DNA of 64,000 nt from Scleromitrula shiraiana (taxonomy: Eukaryota > Ascomycota > Leotiomycetes > Helotiales > Sclerotiniaceae): the NCBI GenBank assembly GCA_028455995.1, contig JABELC010000017.1, forward strand, positions 37,501 to 101,500, in the 5' to 3' direction. Positions within the stretch are counted from its first letter, which is position 1, and each line of letters opens with the position of its first letter. The position numbers and the translations under genes were made by a program. Below the pieces are notes generated by a model, which saw only the letters and a list, made by a program, of their open reading frames with translations, was not told the origin of the DNA and did not search any database. Shown in pieces: positions 50,213-63,403 of this stretch.

Positions 50213-51743
50213 AATGGATCTTAAGGGTGATTTTTATTTGTTAATTCTGATGGAGAGGGAAAATGATAGTGGGTTGAGTGAAGGAAAGAATGGGAGATAG
50301 AACAGGACGGGGAGGTGGAATGAATCGACTTATTAATATATAGTAGCCTCGAACTGGTAAAATCTCATTCACCAGTTTGATAACATAAAATTATGGAACT
50401 TGAATGATTCAAATCCGTTTGTGAACTAAGCTGTTAAAATTCTGAATGCCTAGTTAGATGTACAACCATGACTACACTAGTGTATGTATGAAAATTTGTC
50501 CTCAACATAAATATCCAAAATAAATTACATAGTATAAAGTATGTTTAAAAATATATGTACTATATGAACATTCTGGGTTGCAATATATGCCCAGATGGTC
50601 AAGAACGACTAAGTTTCTCGGCGAGATTTTCTGGCTCATCGGCATGTCCGTTAATGCATTAATAATTCTTGGATCGAAATGTTATACAAACATAATGGCG
50701 ATTATGCGTTTGAAGTGGAGAGCAAGGATGAGTCGGCTGGAATCTGAGATTTTAGACAGGGGTTTCGGTAGCGGGGATTTTTTCGTGCTATTTGATATCA
50801 TGTGATTGAGGAATACATAACAGTGGGTTAGATAAGTATGATTGATTGTTGAGACAGTGTAAATATCTCATATAGAATTATTTGTTAGAAAATCAACTTT
50901 TTCAGAAGATTGAAATTTGCTATTTCATCATATTTTCGGAGTATATTTTTCTGACATATCACGTGTTACACCGCAAAAGTCTCCTAATCGTCGGATCTTC
51001 CACAACCATTTATTCACCGTTAGTCTAGTGAATCGTTGCACAGTCCTGCAGTAGATTAGAAGAAAAATATTAATCAGGTGCATCAAACAGCATTGCAATT
51101 GACATGCAAATTGTTCTTGGCTACGTTGAAAATTATAGCTATATCTTTCTTCCTCGTTATTTCTTCCTGATACATTTCTTCCGACTGTTATCGCCCTTTT
51201 TCTGCAAGTTTCTAGGTTTAATTTGATAAGTCATAAAAAAGGGATTAACGTTGTTAATCATACGCTACTTTATATTGATTTTCGCCAGCACATTTAGTGA
51301 TCTCAGGTTTTGTTTTATTCTGATCTCAACGTGCTACAGAATTTCCACGCCTTCTATGTAGTTGGTAACTATCAAGCCATCACGTTGAATACCCTCGTGG
51401 TTTCTATCAACTTGCCATTTATGATCAATCCCAAGCAACTTCTACCGGGACCCAAGTATCATCTTCGGACTTTTTTGGAAGTGATTAGCTAGCGATTTGT
51501 AGTGCAATCCAACCATTGGTCGACTACACAAATCGTAGAATTTAGTGGCCCCGTCAGACCCCGCAAATCCTGACTAACCAACGTGGAAAACTTTTGAAAA
51601 TAGGAACTTCCATTCGATGATACCTTTCCACCAACCCCCAGGTCAAAGTGTCACCAAACAGGAAATCCTTTACCCCGCATTATATCGTCCTGGGTGTGAG
51701 ACGAGCATAATAAGAATCGTGGGGTTCCCCGATACACCATACC
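50213..51743. other. intergenic, promoter side of the sugar transporter
   Basis: No recognised gene. A 75-codon frame at 50578-50805 has one hydrophobic stretch but no family likeness and was not called. Confidence 0.5.
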
Positions 51744-54123
51744 ATGCCTCTATCACAATCCCCCCCTTATTCAGAGGCCGACTTAGAAGTGCATCCGGAA
51801 AATATGCACGACGATACCGCGGTAAAGGAGGGAGGAGATCCCATCCATTTCGCGGATGAACATCATGTCAAGGTCACCAAGTCGACGGAACAGATGATTA
51901 AAGATGCGAAGGCTGCTACGGATAAGGAACATAGTATGTCGTTGCTTCAAGGTCTGAGATTATATCCTAAAGCCATTGGCTGGTCAATCCTTATCTCGAC
52001 TTGTATTGCAATGGAAGGTTATGATGTATGTCTCTTGAGTAACTTCTGTAAGTATCATTTCAACCATATCTTGAGGAATACATTGTACTCATAATATAAT
52101 AGATGCATTTCCCCAGTTCAACAAAAAATATGGTGAACAATTACCCGACGGATCATATCAAGTACCAGCTAGGTGGCAAGCCGGTCTCAGTAACGTAGGT
52201 CAACCTCTGTACGCCCGTAGATCATTTACTCACGTGTTAACTGGTATTAGGGTGCTAATGTTGGAGAGATCATTGGTCTCTTTATTAATGGATGGGTTTC
52301 TGAACGATTTGGTTATCGCTATACGGTTATGGCTTGCTTGACTCTTATTATTGCCTTCACCGCCATTTTCTTCACTGCTAAAGATGTCGTCGCACTTCAA
52401 GTTGCTGAGGTTCTTTGTGGTATTGTAAGTAATTCTTGAGATAAACTTGGTAGAAAATTCCTTTGCTAACGTTTTTTTTTAGCCATGGGGAGTTTTTCAA
52501 ACACGTGAGTGAGAGGAAATACCGGAATTGGGAGTTTTGGGGAATTTCCTAACTTACATCTACAGTTACCATCACATATGCTTCGGAAGTTTGTCCTTTG
52601 GGACTTCGGGGATATCTTACTACTTATGTTAATTTCTGTTGGGGCCTGGGTCAGACTATTGGAATTGGTGTTATCAAAGCTATGCTTCCTCGAACCGACG
52701 AATGGGCATATAGAATTCCTTATGCTTTACAGGTATGGACTTTTATCTTCATCGGTGTTCTAAACGATCAAATACTTTAAGAAAGCTAATGTTTTTAATA
52801 GTGGATGTGGCCTGTACCACTCTTGATCGGTATTGCACTGGCACCTGAATCACCTTGGTGGCTAGTGAGAAAGGGTAAAATTGAGCAAGCTAAGAAGTCG
52901 CTATTGCGTTTAACTAGTTTGAACAAGGAAACAAATTTTGATGCTGATGAGACTATTGCAATGATGGTTCATACTACAGCAATTGAAGAGAAGGTTTGTT
53001 ATGAATTTCTATAATTTGTTAGATGATATGTCTAATCTTTTTAATACAGATTACCAAAGGAGCCAGCTACCTTGATTGTTTCAGAGGTGTGGATCGACGT
53101 CGAACTGAGGTAATGAATTTTTTAAGCCCATTGAGTAAGGGAGTACTAACATGTCTGATAGATTGTATGTATGGTATGGGCGATGCAAAATTTGAGTGGA
53201 AACTCTTTTTCGGGTTACTCAGCGTATGTATTAGGAAATCATCGGTTTCAGTTAATAAAGTTTCTAAATTTTACCACAGATATTTCTTGCAACAAGCTGG
53301 ATTACCTACCTCTACTTCTTACGATTTTGCTCTGGGCCAATATGGCATAAACATGGCAGGTGTATTTGGTTCTTGGTTTTTGATGAGTTTGGGAGTTGGA
53401 AGAAGGTTAGTGAAATTATTCCACTACTCATATTATCCCGACTAATCATCCAATAGAACGCTTTTCCTTTGTGGACTTTGTGTTCTCTGTGCTATGTTAT
53501 TCATCATGGGATTCCTTGGTCTCGTACCCGAATCTCATAGAACGGAAGCATCAATGGCCACTGGAAGTATAATGTTAATTTGGGCATTGGCATATCAACT
53601 ATCAGTAGGAACTGTCGCTTACTCTTTGGTTTCCGAACTTTCAACTCGTCGCCTTCAGATTAAGACAGTAGTTCTTGGAAGAAATCTTTAGTATGTTTTT
53701 CTAAACTCAAGTGTATCTTACAAATTACTTACTTCCCTCTAGCAATGTCGTCGGCATAGTTTGTAGCGTTGTTACGCCATACATGTTGAACCCTGGTGCA
53801 TGGAATTGGAGTAACTTTACTGGTTTCTTCTGGGTATGTTCTTCGTTCCGAGAAAAAGCTTGATCATCTCATACTAACATACTCTTCAGGCTGGAATATG
53901 TTTCTTCTGTATCATCTATACATATTTCCGAGTACCCGAACCAAGAGGACGATCTTTCGCCGAGCTCGATTTACTATTCGAAAAAGGAATTAGTGCACGT
54001 AAATTTGCCTCCACCAAGGTGGATGTGTTTGATGATGAGGTGAGCGTCAACAGTAGCGTTTTGGAGAATTATGAGAACAAGAAGACGGTTCCTGTGAATG
54101 AAAAACACGGCAATCCATCATGA
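51744..54123 (+). CDS. MFS alpha-glucoside/maltose-type sugar transporter
   Basis: Sugar-porter-family H+ symporter of the fungal maltose/alpha-glucoside group. Twelve exons: 51744-52047, 52103-52194, 52251-52424, 52483-52504, 52566-52732, 52802-52993, 53050-53109, 53162-53223, 53280-53405, 53457-53690, 53743-53833 and 53890-54123; all phases agree and give 585 aa. Motifs are a long cytosolic N-terminus, MEGYDVCLLSNFYAFPQF (TM1), GLFINGWVSERFGYR (the G-x3-D/E-R-x-G-R signature of the loop between TM2 and TM3), YASEVCPLGLRGYLTTYVNF, PESPWWLVRKGK, YFLQQAGLPTSTSYDF, GVGRR, YSLVSELSTRRLQIKT and YFRVPEPRGRSFAELD. Exon 4 is only 22 nt. All signature charges appear intact. The substrate is inferred from family likeness only. 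Confidence 0.92.
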
Positions 54124-55158
54124 ATTATGGTAGAGAATAAATCGAGAGGATCAATGAGATAAGACATCATGGTTTCATGCAGGAGGACAAGATGAAATGA
54201 ATGTCTGGGGAGATGAGGATAATTCAGGAATAGGAGATCGGAATGGGACTTGGGTTCGGCAAATAATACTTTGAGGAGAAATTCCAATTTCTGGGATCAG
54301 GTTGGATCATGAATACAGGAGATGAGAATAAGCCTTTGTTTTTTGTACTATTGTCTGAGGAATAGGCGTTAGGCATATCCAATCATGGATAACACATATA
54401 TCGATTTTAATCAAACAAACATGTATAACTATTTCAATTTAGTTATGGAATGAAGACTTTTTTTTCTTGCTTTTTTTGCAAGAAATAGTGAGATTATAGC
54501 CGTTTTGTAAAACGTGCTTCTAGCAACTCGCATCGATGTTGACATACGTACCCCTGTATGAAAAAAACTCATTATCAAATATACCTTATGAAACATAGAT
54601 AGTGATATGCAACAGTAGCAATACATCTATATGCTAAAATATGGTAAACTGAGAATTGCCTATTCAGGGAGTTTGCTGATATTCAAGAAATTTTATGGGG
54701 TATTGTACACCTAAATAAGCAACATTGAAGCATGCGCATCTCACTGGAAAATAACGTAAACTAAATATCGAAAACATCATTTTGCAATTTGATGAACTAC
54801 ATTACAATAGTTTTACTTAAATAGATATTGGTTACAACTTAGAAGGATATATTACGGAGATATATTCGGCGTTTACGCAGTTTATCAAACGGCAGTGGCA
54901 TCATCGACGCTGATACATATGTTCGTAGTCAAGGATAGATATCGGAGAAATGTGAACCTATCAGGTTATCCCCGGATTACTGCGGGGTAGCTCGTACGGC
55001 TCGTTGAAATGTTGGCAATATCATCCTAGGGTTATAAATCATGAAGATCTATAAAAAGATACGATGTCGATGTAGTATTTGAGAAAGAAAACTTCATGAT
55101 TCTATTCCAACAATACGCATCTATATATTTTAAACCAAGAGATTAAAAAACTTGGATT
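54124..55158. other. intergenic, no gene seen
   Basis: 3' region of the transporter and former promoter of the aldo-keto reductase pseudogene. Confidence 0.5.
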
Positions 55159-56351
55159 ATGCCTCCACAACTTCCTACTAAGAGATTGGGCAAAAATGGC
55201 CCTGAAGTTATTGCTCAAGGATTTGGGCTTATGGGACTGAGTGCTTTTTAGTATGTTCACAGGCCCAATGATCACAAAAATCTCAAAATCTTAACCGAAC
55301 ATCAGTGGTGCTGCAGAATCCGATGAGGAGCGATTTATAGTACTGGATCGTGCCTACGAACTTGGACAGACTTTCTGGGATTCCTTAGACTTATATGCAG
55401 ATTCCGAGGACCTAGTAGGAAAGAGGTTTAAACGAACTGGAAAACGAGATGATATCTTCTTAGCGACTAAGTTTGGATGTGTAGTTAAGGATGGGAAAAG
55501 GACTGAAAACTCCACACTTGAATATGTGAAGGAAGTTTGTGCTAGAAGCTAGAAAAGACTGGGAGTTGTCGATTAATTTGTATTATTGTCATCGGGTGGA
55601 TAGAGTTACATCTATTAAAAAGACGGTGGAAGCTATGGTGAAATTGAAAAAGTGAGTATATCATATCTCCTGGTTACTAGATCGAAATGATACTAACGGC
55701 CATAACCATAAGGAGGGAAAGATAAAATACTTGGGACTTTCCGAAGTCAGTGCTGATATAATACGTCGTGCATGTAAAGTGCACCGTATCGATGCGGTAC
55801 AAGTTGAATATTCTTCATTTGCATTAGATATCGAGCAGAATGATGTGCTCAACGCATGCCGTGAGAACGGCGTAACTGTTATTGGATATTCACCACTTGA
55901 CCGGTAAGACCCGCCCATTTGTTTTTGTACACCAGTTTCTCTCCTAACACTCATGAATCGCAGTGGCTTTCTAACAGGTCAATACAAATCTCGTGACGAC
56001 TTCGAAGAAACAGATTTCCGTCGTCGTGGCCCACGATTTTCGGAGGAAAACTTTCCAAAAAAAATTGCACTAGTTAATCAACTACCGGAAATTGCTGCGA
56101 AGAAATGTTGTACATCAGGTCAACTCACATTAGCGTGGTTGATGGCTCAAGGTCCTGATGTCATTCCTATACCAGGAACGAAGAAGAGCAAATATTTGGA
56201 AGAAAATCTGGGAAGTTTGGATGTGAAATTGACAGGTGAAGAAGAGAAGGAAATTAGAAAGGCAGTGGAGAGTGCGAAGATACATGGAGAAAGGTACCCT
56301 GAGGATATGGCAAAGGCTCTTTTTGGTGATACACCTCCATTGAATGAGTGA
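55159..56351 (+). pseudogene. aldo-keto reductase, broken
   Basis: AKR13-like (YakC/pyridoxal-reductase-type) NADPH oxidoreductase. The exon outline 55159-55250, 55306-55651, about 55711-55903 and 55964-56351 reads LGKNGPEVIAQGFGLMGLSA, then IFLATKFG, LGLSEVSADIIRRACKVH, VQVEYSSFALDIEQNDVL, ENGVTVIGYSPLDRGFLTGQ, LTLAWLMAQGPDVIPIPGT and a normal C-terminus. Lesions: TAG at 55550-55552 (CARS-stop-KRLGV); a frameshift near 55571, where the sense LYYCHRVDRVT continues in another frame; and at the third intron acceptor (about 55710) one G too few to keep KKEGKIKYLG in frame. The catalytic Tyr region also reads DLYAD with normal spacing. It cannot make a full enzyme. Confidence 0.75.
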
Positions 56352-56949
56352 AGACGAAGATTCAATGTTGGATATCTACTTGACGTGGAAATATCATGTA
56401 GATATTCAAGATGAATTTGTTCAAATCTAATTAAAATGTTTACCTTTCGAATGAACATTTGAAACTGGATTGAATTAGATATCAAGTCTCTCACTAGGTT
56501 CGAATAATGAATTTAACCGTTATTGAAGAAGAGTTTAGGCCAGGGAAATTGTGAGAAGTGGTCGTTGAGTGAATTTGGTACGTTAGAATATGTGTTCACA
56601 CTCGCAGCAACATTTTGGGCAATCAAGACCAGGCTGCAGGTTATGAGGGATTCACGAAAGTCTCGAAATGTACGACCCTTTATTCTAAATTGCTATTTCT
56701 TAACATGAGTTGCAATGGTATGCCCAATTCAAACCCCAACATCTAATGCCAAAATTCATGATGATTGCTCATTTTACTATGCCCAGAAAATAACTAACTT
56801 TCGTCCAAATCTCTAGAACATACCAATCTTTAACCTAATCCTGATATCTTTCTTATCCTAAAATCTTATCTTAAAAAAGTGTGATATGCTCAAGCCGGGG
56901 AAGATTATTCACGGGAGCATATCTAATATCCAAGGGTGAGTATTTTGTA
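56352..56949. other. intergenic between convergent genes
   Basis: No coding signal recognised. Confidence 0.5.
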
Positions 56950-58106
56950 CTACCAGTTCAAGTAGCCTCGACTCGTAGGAACAAAAGCCGTATTGCGAGC
57001 ACTCAATTGTGCGTAGTGAGAAGCTCTGAGATTGAGCTGATGTCTGAGAACCTCATTATCCCTCAACTTCACCAATCTTCGAAGGCGTTCATCACGTCTA
57101 TTCTCCGGATCTTCCTGCCAATAATCGGGAATCATCATCAACTTCTGCATGATAACCTTATAGCTATCCTCTGCAAGACGAACCTGGTAGGCTCTTGTGT
57201 TGAATTGATTTACCGCATAAACTTGCGTGATTGGAACCGCGTAAGCGTGATGAACACGAACATAAGTTTGTCGCTGCATTCTTCCTGTGGACAGATACAG
57301 CATGGAATTTCCATTGGCGTTGAGTTGTTCTTCGATGTCTTGATTGGGCCAAGTGCCGGATTTATAGTAGATAGGCATTGTGGCCTTAAACCACCACTCT
57401 ACGCTCTCGGCTGCGATGCAACTGAGTTCTTCGAGTCGATGGAGGTAATCGAGGATTGTGAGGTTGTTAAGACTGCTCATCTATGAGATAATATTAGTTT
57501 CAGATCTCTATCATGAAGTTAAGTTGACACAAAGTTGAATGATCAGGAAGTTAGTAGTGGGCAGAGGAGGTAATTTATGGTTTTTAAATGTAACAACAAG
57601 AAGGGGGAGAGGCGAAATGAAGGTGTAAAGAAATGGGGTGGGGTCAAAAGCAACAACTGCCATTGAAGATTCAAGAAGAAACCTGTACGAAAGCTTACTG
57701 GTGCAACATCTAAGATTAGATCACCGACGACATCAGATCCTGGGCGCTGTCTGATACGGAGAACAAGCACAGGATGATTATGACCATCTTTTTGCTTAAG
57801 ATTATCATAGCAATCATGTCTGCGAACACAGATGATAGGCTCATCGCCTTCCAATGGATCATGAAGCCAGATGATTGAACCAACGACAACTTCCTCGGCG
57901 TTGATGGCAATTCTAGCACGTGGAAGAGGCGGACCCCGCTGACGAGGTGTCGGTGCTGACCTATTTTGAGGGAGAGGGTCAGATTGGGATCTGTTTTGTC
58001 GTTGAAGTTGTGAAGGAGTTGAGACTCCGCTTGAGGAAGCGCTAGGAACGAACATGACAGCTTCAGGGTTAAGGGTGCTACGTTGGAATGTGTTCCATTG
58101 AGACAT
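56950..58106 (-). CDS. uncharacterised two-exon family protein, copy 1
   Basis: Exons 58106-57699 and 57480-56950 with a 218-nt intron; the product is 312 aa. A disordered N-terminus (SSSGVSTPSQLQRQNRSQSD) leads to the block VVGSIIWLHDPLEGDE, then Cys/His residues (VRRHDCYD), DGHNHPVLVLRIRQRPGS and GDLILDVAP. After the intron come a helix (LTILDYLHRLEELSCIAAES) and the block QTYVRVHHAYAVPITQVYAV, RAYQVRLAEDSYKVIMQKL. It shares order, motifs and exact intron position with the genes at 59.3 and 62.3 kb. The function is unknown; I recognise the family only as one widely expanded in filamentous ascomycetes. The ATG chosen (MSQWNTF) follows a non-ATG extension of five codons. Confidence 0.7.
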
Positions 58107-59318
58107 CTTGTTTGGATGCAACGAAATATTGAGTTGTAAGACTATTCAAAGTAAATGCGAAGGAGAAATTGAAAATGGAACTTGATAAGATTTAGAAAGT
58201 TGCAAGAATATTTCAACTGAGTATGAAGAGGGAACTTGAAAATGGAAGTTGATGGGATTCAGACAACTGCAAAAAGTTTTATTTTAATCTTCAACCAATA
58301 CTCCCAGAGCTGTTAGTACTTTATCAAAAGAAGTACGGTCAAGTTGAGTGCTGCCCAAGATATTAACTAAATCTAGATATCATTCCCTCTACTGATTTGC
58401 ATTGAACATGAAATATTTATATTTTAAGTGAATATATAATTCAAGAAGGATTAGGTCATATTTAGAAAGTCTTGTCCGTATATTCCTTTCATGCTTTCTT
58501 TTGATAAACATAACTTTATTGAATTCTAAACTCTACTGTACTTTCCATGCTTTATATGTACGACTTCCCACGTTCCTTGATTGCTTTAGAAATTTCTTTA
58601 ATTGAATCTTTCTATTTATCATTTTTGGTCATCAAAAAGCATCAAACAGGCTGGAATTATTTGTTACAAGCTGGCTATACAATGGGTATACGCCCATTTT
58701 TAACAAATAAAGTTATAGATGTTGGTATCATCATGAGATGTGATCAAGTTGGCACATTTTCAACCTCTAACCTTACTCTTATTCTATATGAGCAACTGAT
58801 CAGATCCATGTGCATCATCAAGATCTACAAAGAATTTACTGCCTAGGATTTGCATGTTCGCTTGTGCGGGGTAAAAAGGTCTAATAGCTGCTGAGTAAAG
58901 CAGCTAATATCTGTTTACTGTTACAAATCATTGAAATTAGCAAACTAAGTATATAATTCTTTCAAAATCTTCTTGATCATAATGAAGTCATGGATCTCCA
59001 AGGGTTTTAAACTTTCACTAAATGTTCCTATCAACATGGGTGAACGAAGTCTATAATCATTCTTTCTCTTATATAGATCATTGTCACATTGTTATACGTT
59101 CAGGGTGATGAATTTGTGTTTGTTGTATGTTCAAATTCTTTGATTTCTCGAATTATCTACAGTTTTAGAAATGTATTTTGAGCTCTTGATCCCACATAAG
59201 CTTATTCACCATACCCTTACTTCACATTGATGCTTAATCTATCTATCCCAACCATCCGGTGCATCCAAAAGTCCTCGTCGTTTAGATCTCTAGCTAGATT
59301 CTTAAATCTCGTATCAAT
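58107..59318. other. intergenic between family copies 1 and 2
   Basis: About 1.2 kb, AT-rich. A 99-codon + frame at 58547-58846 has no recognisable features. No relic of a further family copy was seen. Confidence 0.5.
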
Positions 59319-60504
59319 TCAAGAAATTGAGAAAAAGCTTGTGGACCACATTTTGATTACACCCATTAAACTCCCCAATCCAAGACATCCAGCAAACATA
59401 TTCATTGCAACTCGCTTCCAGTTATGATCTACATAAGGAGAAAAAGAATGATAGCGCGCTGTTTGGGGTGTTGGAGGGGCTGTAGAATGGGGAGTTACCA
59501 GTGGTGAATGTTGTATTTCGATAGTACCGTAACTTCGTTGGAATCGAGAGGGAGATGATATTCTTGTATCTTTTGAATTGGGTGTTTCGTTCAAATTGAA
59601 TCTCACATTTCTTCTTTCATTCGGTGGAAATAATGGAGTAAGCGGAGTTATCTTAGGACTTCCAAACCCTGGAAATGGTAAAGGTGTGACAGGGTATTTC
59701 TTTCTCTCAACGTCCGCTTCTTCAACTTCTACAAAAGTTACATGTGCAATTTTGGGTTGTTCGGTTGCTATTTTTAGATTTTGATTTGCCAGAGCCTCGA
59801 GACGGGATCGTGCTGTTTTGTAGAGAAGAGCCGTATCTTCATAAGGTTCATTCCTCAAACCAATTTCGGCCATCAAAACATTGTAGCTGGTTGCCGAGAG
59901 TCGAAGTTTATAGGCTCGATGGCTGCGGAAATCATATGTTGATAGCATGCTTGCGGGAACTTTGAAAATATGTCCTAAACTAACGTATGATTGCTTCTTA
60001 AGAGTGCCTTTCTGCAAGCGTAGCAACCATGATGGGGTACTCTCGACGCAGCTATCTTGATCAACTATACTGATAGGCAACGATTGTTGGAATTCAGAAT
60101 TATGGGGACATTGAGATAAGTAATTTTTGAGACTCATATTATTGAAAGTGGTGATCTAAAGTCGGATCAGTATCTTCATGCAGTACTAACCATAGGATGA
60201 AGAACCATCCGGAATAACTTACATTTGCAACCCAGCAAATCAAATCACCTCTTATACTCGATCCTTTCCTTTGTCGAATCTTCAGAACGACAACTGGATT
60301 GTTGTAACCATCTTGTCCAAGCGATTTTCCACAACAGTCTCTTTTACAACATTTTATATCTTTATCGCATGAATCAGAAGGTAGCCACACGATGCATCCT
60401 GCACATAAGTCCCCCGACCTCACTTTTGGTCGAGAACAGTGTTCATCATTAGGCGGGGGAGGGAGAGCTTTTGACTTCGGCTCTTCGGGGGATAAGAAAG
60501 CCAT
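59319..60504 (-). CDS. uncharacterised two-exon family protein, copy 2, with C-terminal membrane segment
   Basis: Exons 60504-60223 and 60155-59319; the product is 372 aa. The N-terminal domain has CAGCIVWLPSDSCDKD, a Cys cluster (CCKRDCCGK), DGYNNPVVVLKIRQRKGS and GDLICWVAN ending exactly at the intron as in copy 1. Exon 2 has QSYVSLGHIFKVPASML and RAYKLRLSATSYNVLMAEI, a Pro/Ser/Thr-rich linker (TPLPFPGFGSPKITPLTPLF), then near the C-terminus a hydrophobic helix (VAMNMFAGCLGLGSLMGVIK) likely to be a single membrane anchor. The open frame extends 23 codons upstream only to a GTG. Function unknown. Confidence 0.72.
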
Positions 60505-62320
60505 TGAAAAAAAAGGACGTTGAGAGATGTACGACTCACTATTGTATCGGAATACCTTGGGATAGAATTTCACTTTCCGATGACTTCACAAAGAGGTATT
60601 TCGGCGGTACGAAATGCAGATGACAGGCTTTTATTTCATCCAGCATTTTGTTGTTATCTGAGACATCATTCACCAACTCTCTCACTCAGCCTCACCTATC
60701 GATGGACGTGACATGAATAATTCTTCAAATACATTAAAGAGGTCTAACCAACAGTGTCCGACTCCTCTTTTCATACGGGAGCGATTATACTCTAGTTTCT
60801 TGATTGGTCGCGGCAATGCGATGTGGGCGCTTATGGTCGTAGTCTTGGCGAGGCTGAGATACAATCGCAAGGTACCTGGAGAATCCATCGAGATATAGGA
60901 CCCAATAGGGGGCCGATAGACCTCATAAAATTGTGGTGAGAAACAAATTTGCGTTGAATCGCGGGGTCAAAGTTGGACTTGTACGCCAAGTTGAACCTTT
61001 CGGAGGTTGTCGAAGTGGTGCTTGCGTGATATTAGAATATATGACTCAAAACAAATTTTTGGGACCTAATTCTTAATCATATAGGTAACTCTACTAAGAA
61101 ATCTCCAAGATCAGACCATTGTGAAGTCGCTGAGTGATAATTGAGTTCCTTGCTGAAAGAAGTATTAGAAAGGCCAGTAGCCATGAGACGAATATTAGTA
61201 AGCATAATGTTAGTCATCTGAAACTCCTCATGTCGCCACCAACATGTTAAGATGCATGCCCCAGATGCTCAGGAAAATCCTCCACAAGCAAGTTTCCAGG
61301 ACTTCGATATCTTCAAGCTAACAATATTCGTCAAGAGAACATATCATCGCAGTTCTGAGATCAAAGCAAGAAGACTTCTAGGAGTTATACCAGCCTAATG
61401 TGACAATTTTTAAGGCATCAGAATGGAGATGCATTAATCTGCAACTATCAATATAACCTGAAAATCTTAGACCTCCACAATGCTTGGTTCGATTTTGAAC
61501 GGTAAACCCATAGCCGAAAACTACTTGCTGCGACAAGTGCCAGCTTTGAGGTATGTATATATCTAGAAAATTCTGGGAGATTCAAATTACTAGCGGAATG
61601 AGTAAGAAGAAAATTTTTCTATGTCATTTGTATCGCTTTAATGGAGGTCAAATTGGCCTACGAGGTTGGTTTAGGTCTAGTGGCCCAGAATTATGTATTA
61701 GAAACCAGAGGTCGGACATCTAGATTTTGACCTTTCCAACGGTGTACCAGCAATTAGGGGGAGAAGATGAAAGAGTCGCTGCATTATGAAGATGGAAATC
61801 GATCAAACCAATCACAATATGTAACTTCCGAGCAGACAACTTGTAATACTGGTTTTCTAACTCATATCTAAGCAACAAAATGTCTGTTGGTTGATATTGC
61901 GTTAAAAAATGTAATGTTCCGAATGTTCCCTGGCAATTAAATCAGTACACTCCTCCGAATCAAGTATATCAGAGAGGATGAAGGAAATTGACCGAATCCA
62001 CGCTGTCATGAAATTTCTGATGCGTTGGCATTCAATTCATTGTAGACGGCCTTGGCTATAATAGCATTAACATATATTATATGTCAATTCCGTTGTTTCC
62101 CTCAGACACGATCTCAGAGATGAGAATCTTCAAGATTGTGTAGAGAACTTCTGTTTCATTGATATGGAATCACAATCGAGGGTATATATATCAAGGCAAG
62201 ATGATAATTATGTCCGAAAGAAAACAACCTTCCCATTTTTTACTGTATTGTTACTTAGTACCTTTGCCAGCTTCTTGGAGTCAGTTTCATCTTACGTTTT
62301 GATCTCCCGCCACCGAGAAT
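60505..62320. other. 1.8-kb gap between family copies 2 and 3
   Basis: Promoter regions of two divergent family genes plus unassigned sequence. No open frame of more than about 70 codons looks real. Confidence 0.5.
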
Positions 62321-63305
62321 ATGAAATCCACACTCCCCATTGGCCTAGATGATGTTCGTGCTGGACGTGTTTTGTTTCTACGAGGAGAGGTCATACATCA
62401 ATTATCTACAGAAGATTGCGGCGATAGCTTGTGTCGGCTATATTGCAAGCAGTGTATGGATGGTTGTGATTTCCCCATACCAAAGTACTGCCCGTTGATG
62501 GAAAGTTCGTATGGGTATCCTGTATTGGTTTTGGACGCAACGAAAAGTCCCAGTATAATATCGTCAACTTGTATCACATTTGTGATCGTAAGTCAACGTC
62601 TAGTCTTGTTCAAATATCTTCTAACAGTATTGAATATAGATTTCTAATCTCGGAGGTGGTTTCAATGGCTTCCAGAAGTTCATATTCGCTCGTAAATCTA
62701 AATTTCACGAGTATGGTCTATTTATCCCATGTTATTTTGGACCTAATTCAACACCTGCGGAGGAACGTTACGGCTTAAATTATAGGCTCAGTGCAAATTC
62801 TCGCATTGGGTTTACTAAGCGATCTTTTCTGGAATTTCCTCATCGATACCAACTCGAAATACGATATTTTAGACTCGTCAAAGGTTGTCACACAGCATAC
62901 GATATGCAACTCGATGAACAGTCCTATACAAGAGTCATGCAGAAGTTAAACCTTGAGAAGGACAACTACATCATTACGGGACCGATTCAAAATCAACTTT
63001 CTTGTTATCAAGAGCATGTTTCAGACGCATTATTTGCATTTGATATTGATAAGAGAAACCCTATCTATGTACAGCAACCTTCGAGCTCTGCTATAGCAGA
63101 ACGCCGTCATAAACGAGGGGTTTCATTAAAACCAAAATACAACCTTGCGTACAGACGCCAAAGTCTTACTGGCGTCCGTAAGTTCTCTCTATCTTTGCTA
63201 GATTTCTTCGATTTAACTTATACTGCAATAGACCCTAACATGTATACTTTAATTTTATACAACACCGAAAACCCCAAAGATGATCTGCATTCAAACTATG
63301 TATGA
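62321..63305 (+). CDS. uncharacterised two-exon family protein, copy 3 (diverged)
   Basis: Exons 62321-62587 and 62640-63305; the product is 310 aa. Exon 1 has DDVRAGRVLFLRGEVIHQ, a Cys-rich stretch (DCGDSLCRLYCKQCMDGC), YGYPVLVLDATKSPS and ends CITFVI at the shared intron position. Exon 2 has RSFLEFPHRYQLEIRYFRLV and TAYDMQLDEQSYTRVMQKL, aligning with copies 1 and 2. A strong donor-like GTAAGT at 63179 allows an alternative end: joining to an acceptor near 63402 would add a membrane segment as in copy 2. Orientation is opposite to copies 1 and 2. Function unknown. Confidence 0.62.
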
Positions 63306-63403
63306 AGTTTTAGTAGATTGGAATTTTCAGAATCTACTAGCTCAAAGGAGGACCTACATTTAGAAATTATGAATGAGATTTACATACACCGTTCAAGATT
63401 TCA

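Noticed and set aside
58547..58846. 99-codon plus-strand frame
   Set aside because: Hydrophobic but without recognisable features, start context or paralogue; probably chance in AT-rich DNA.
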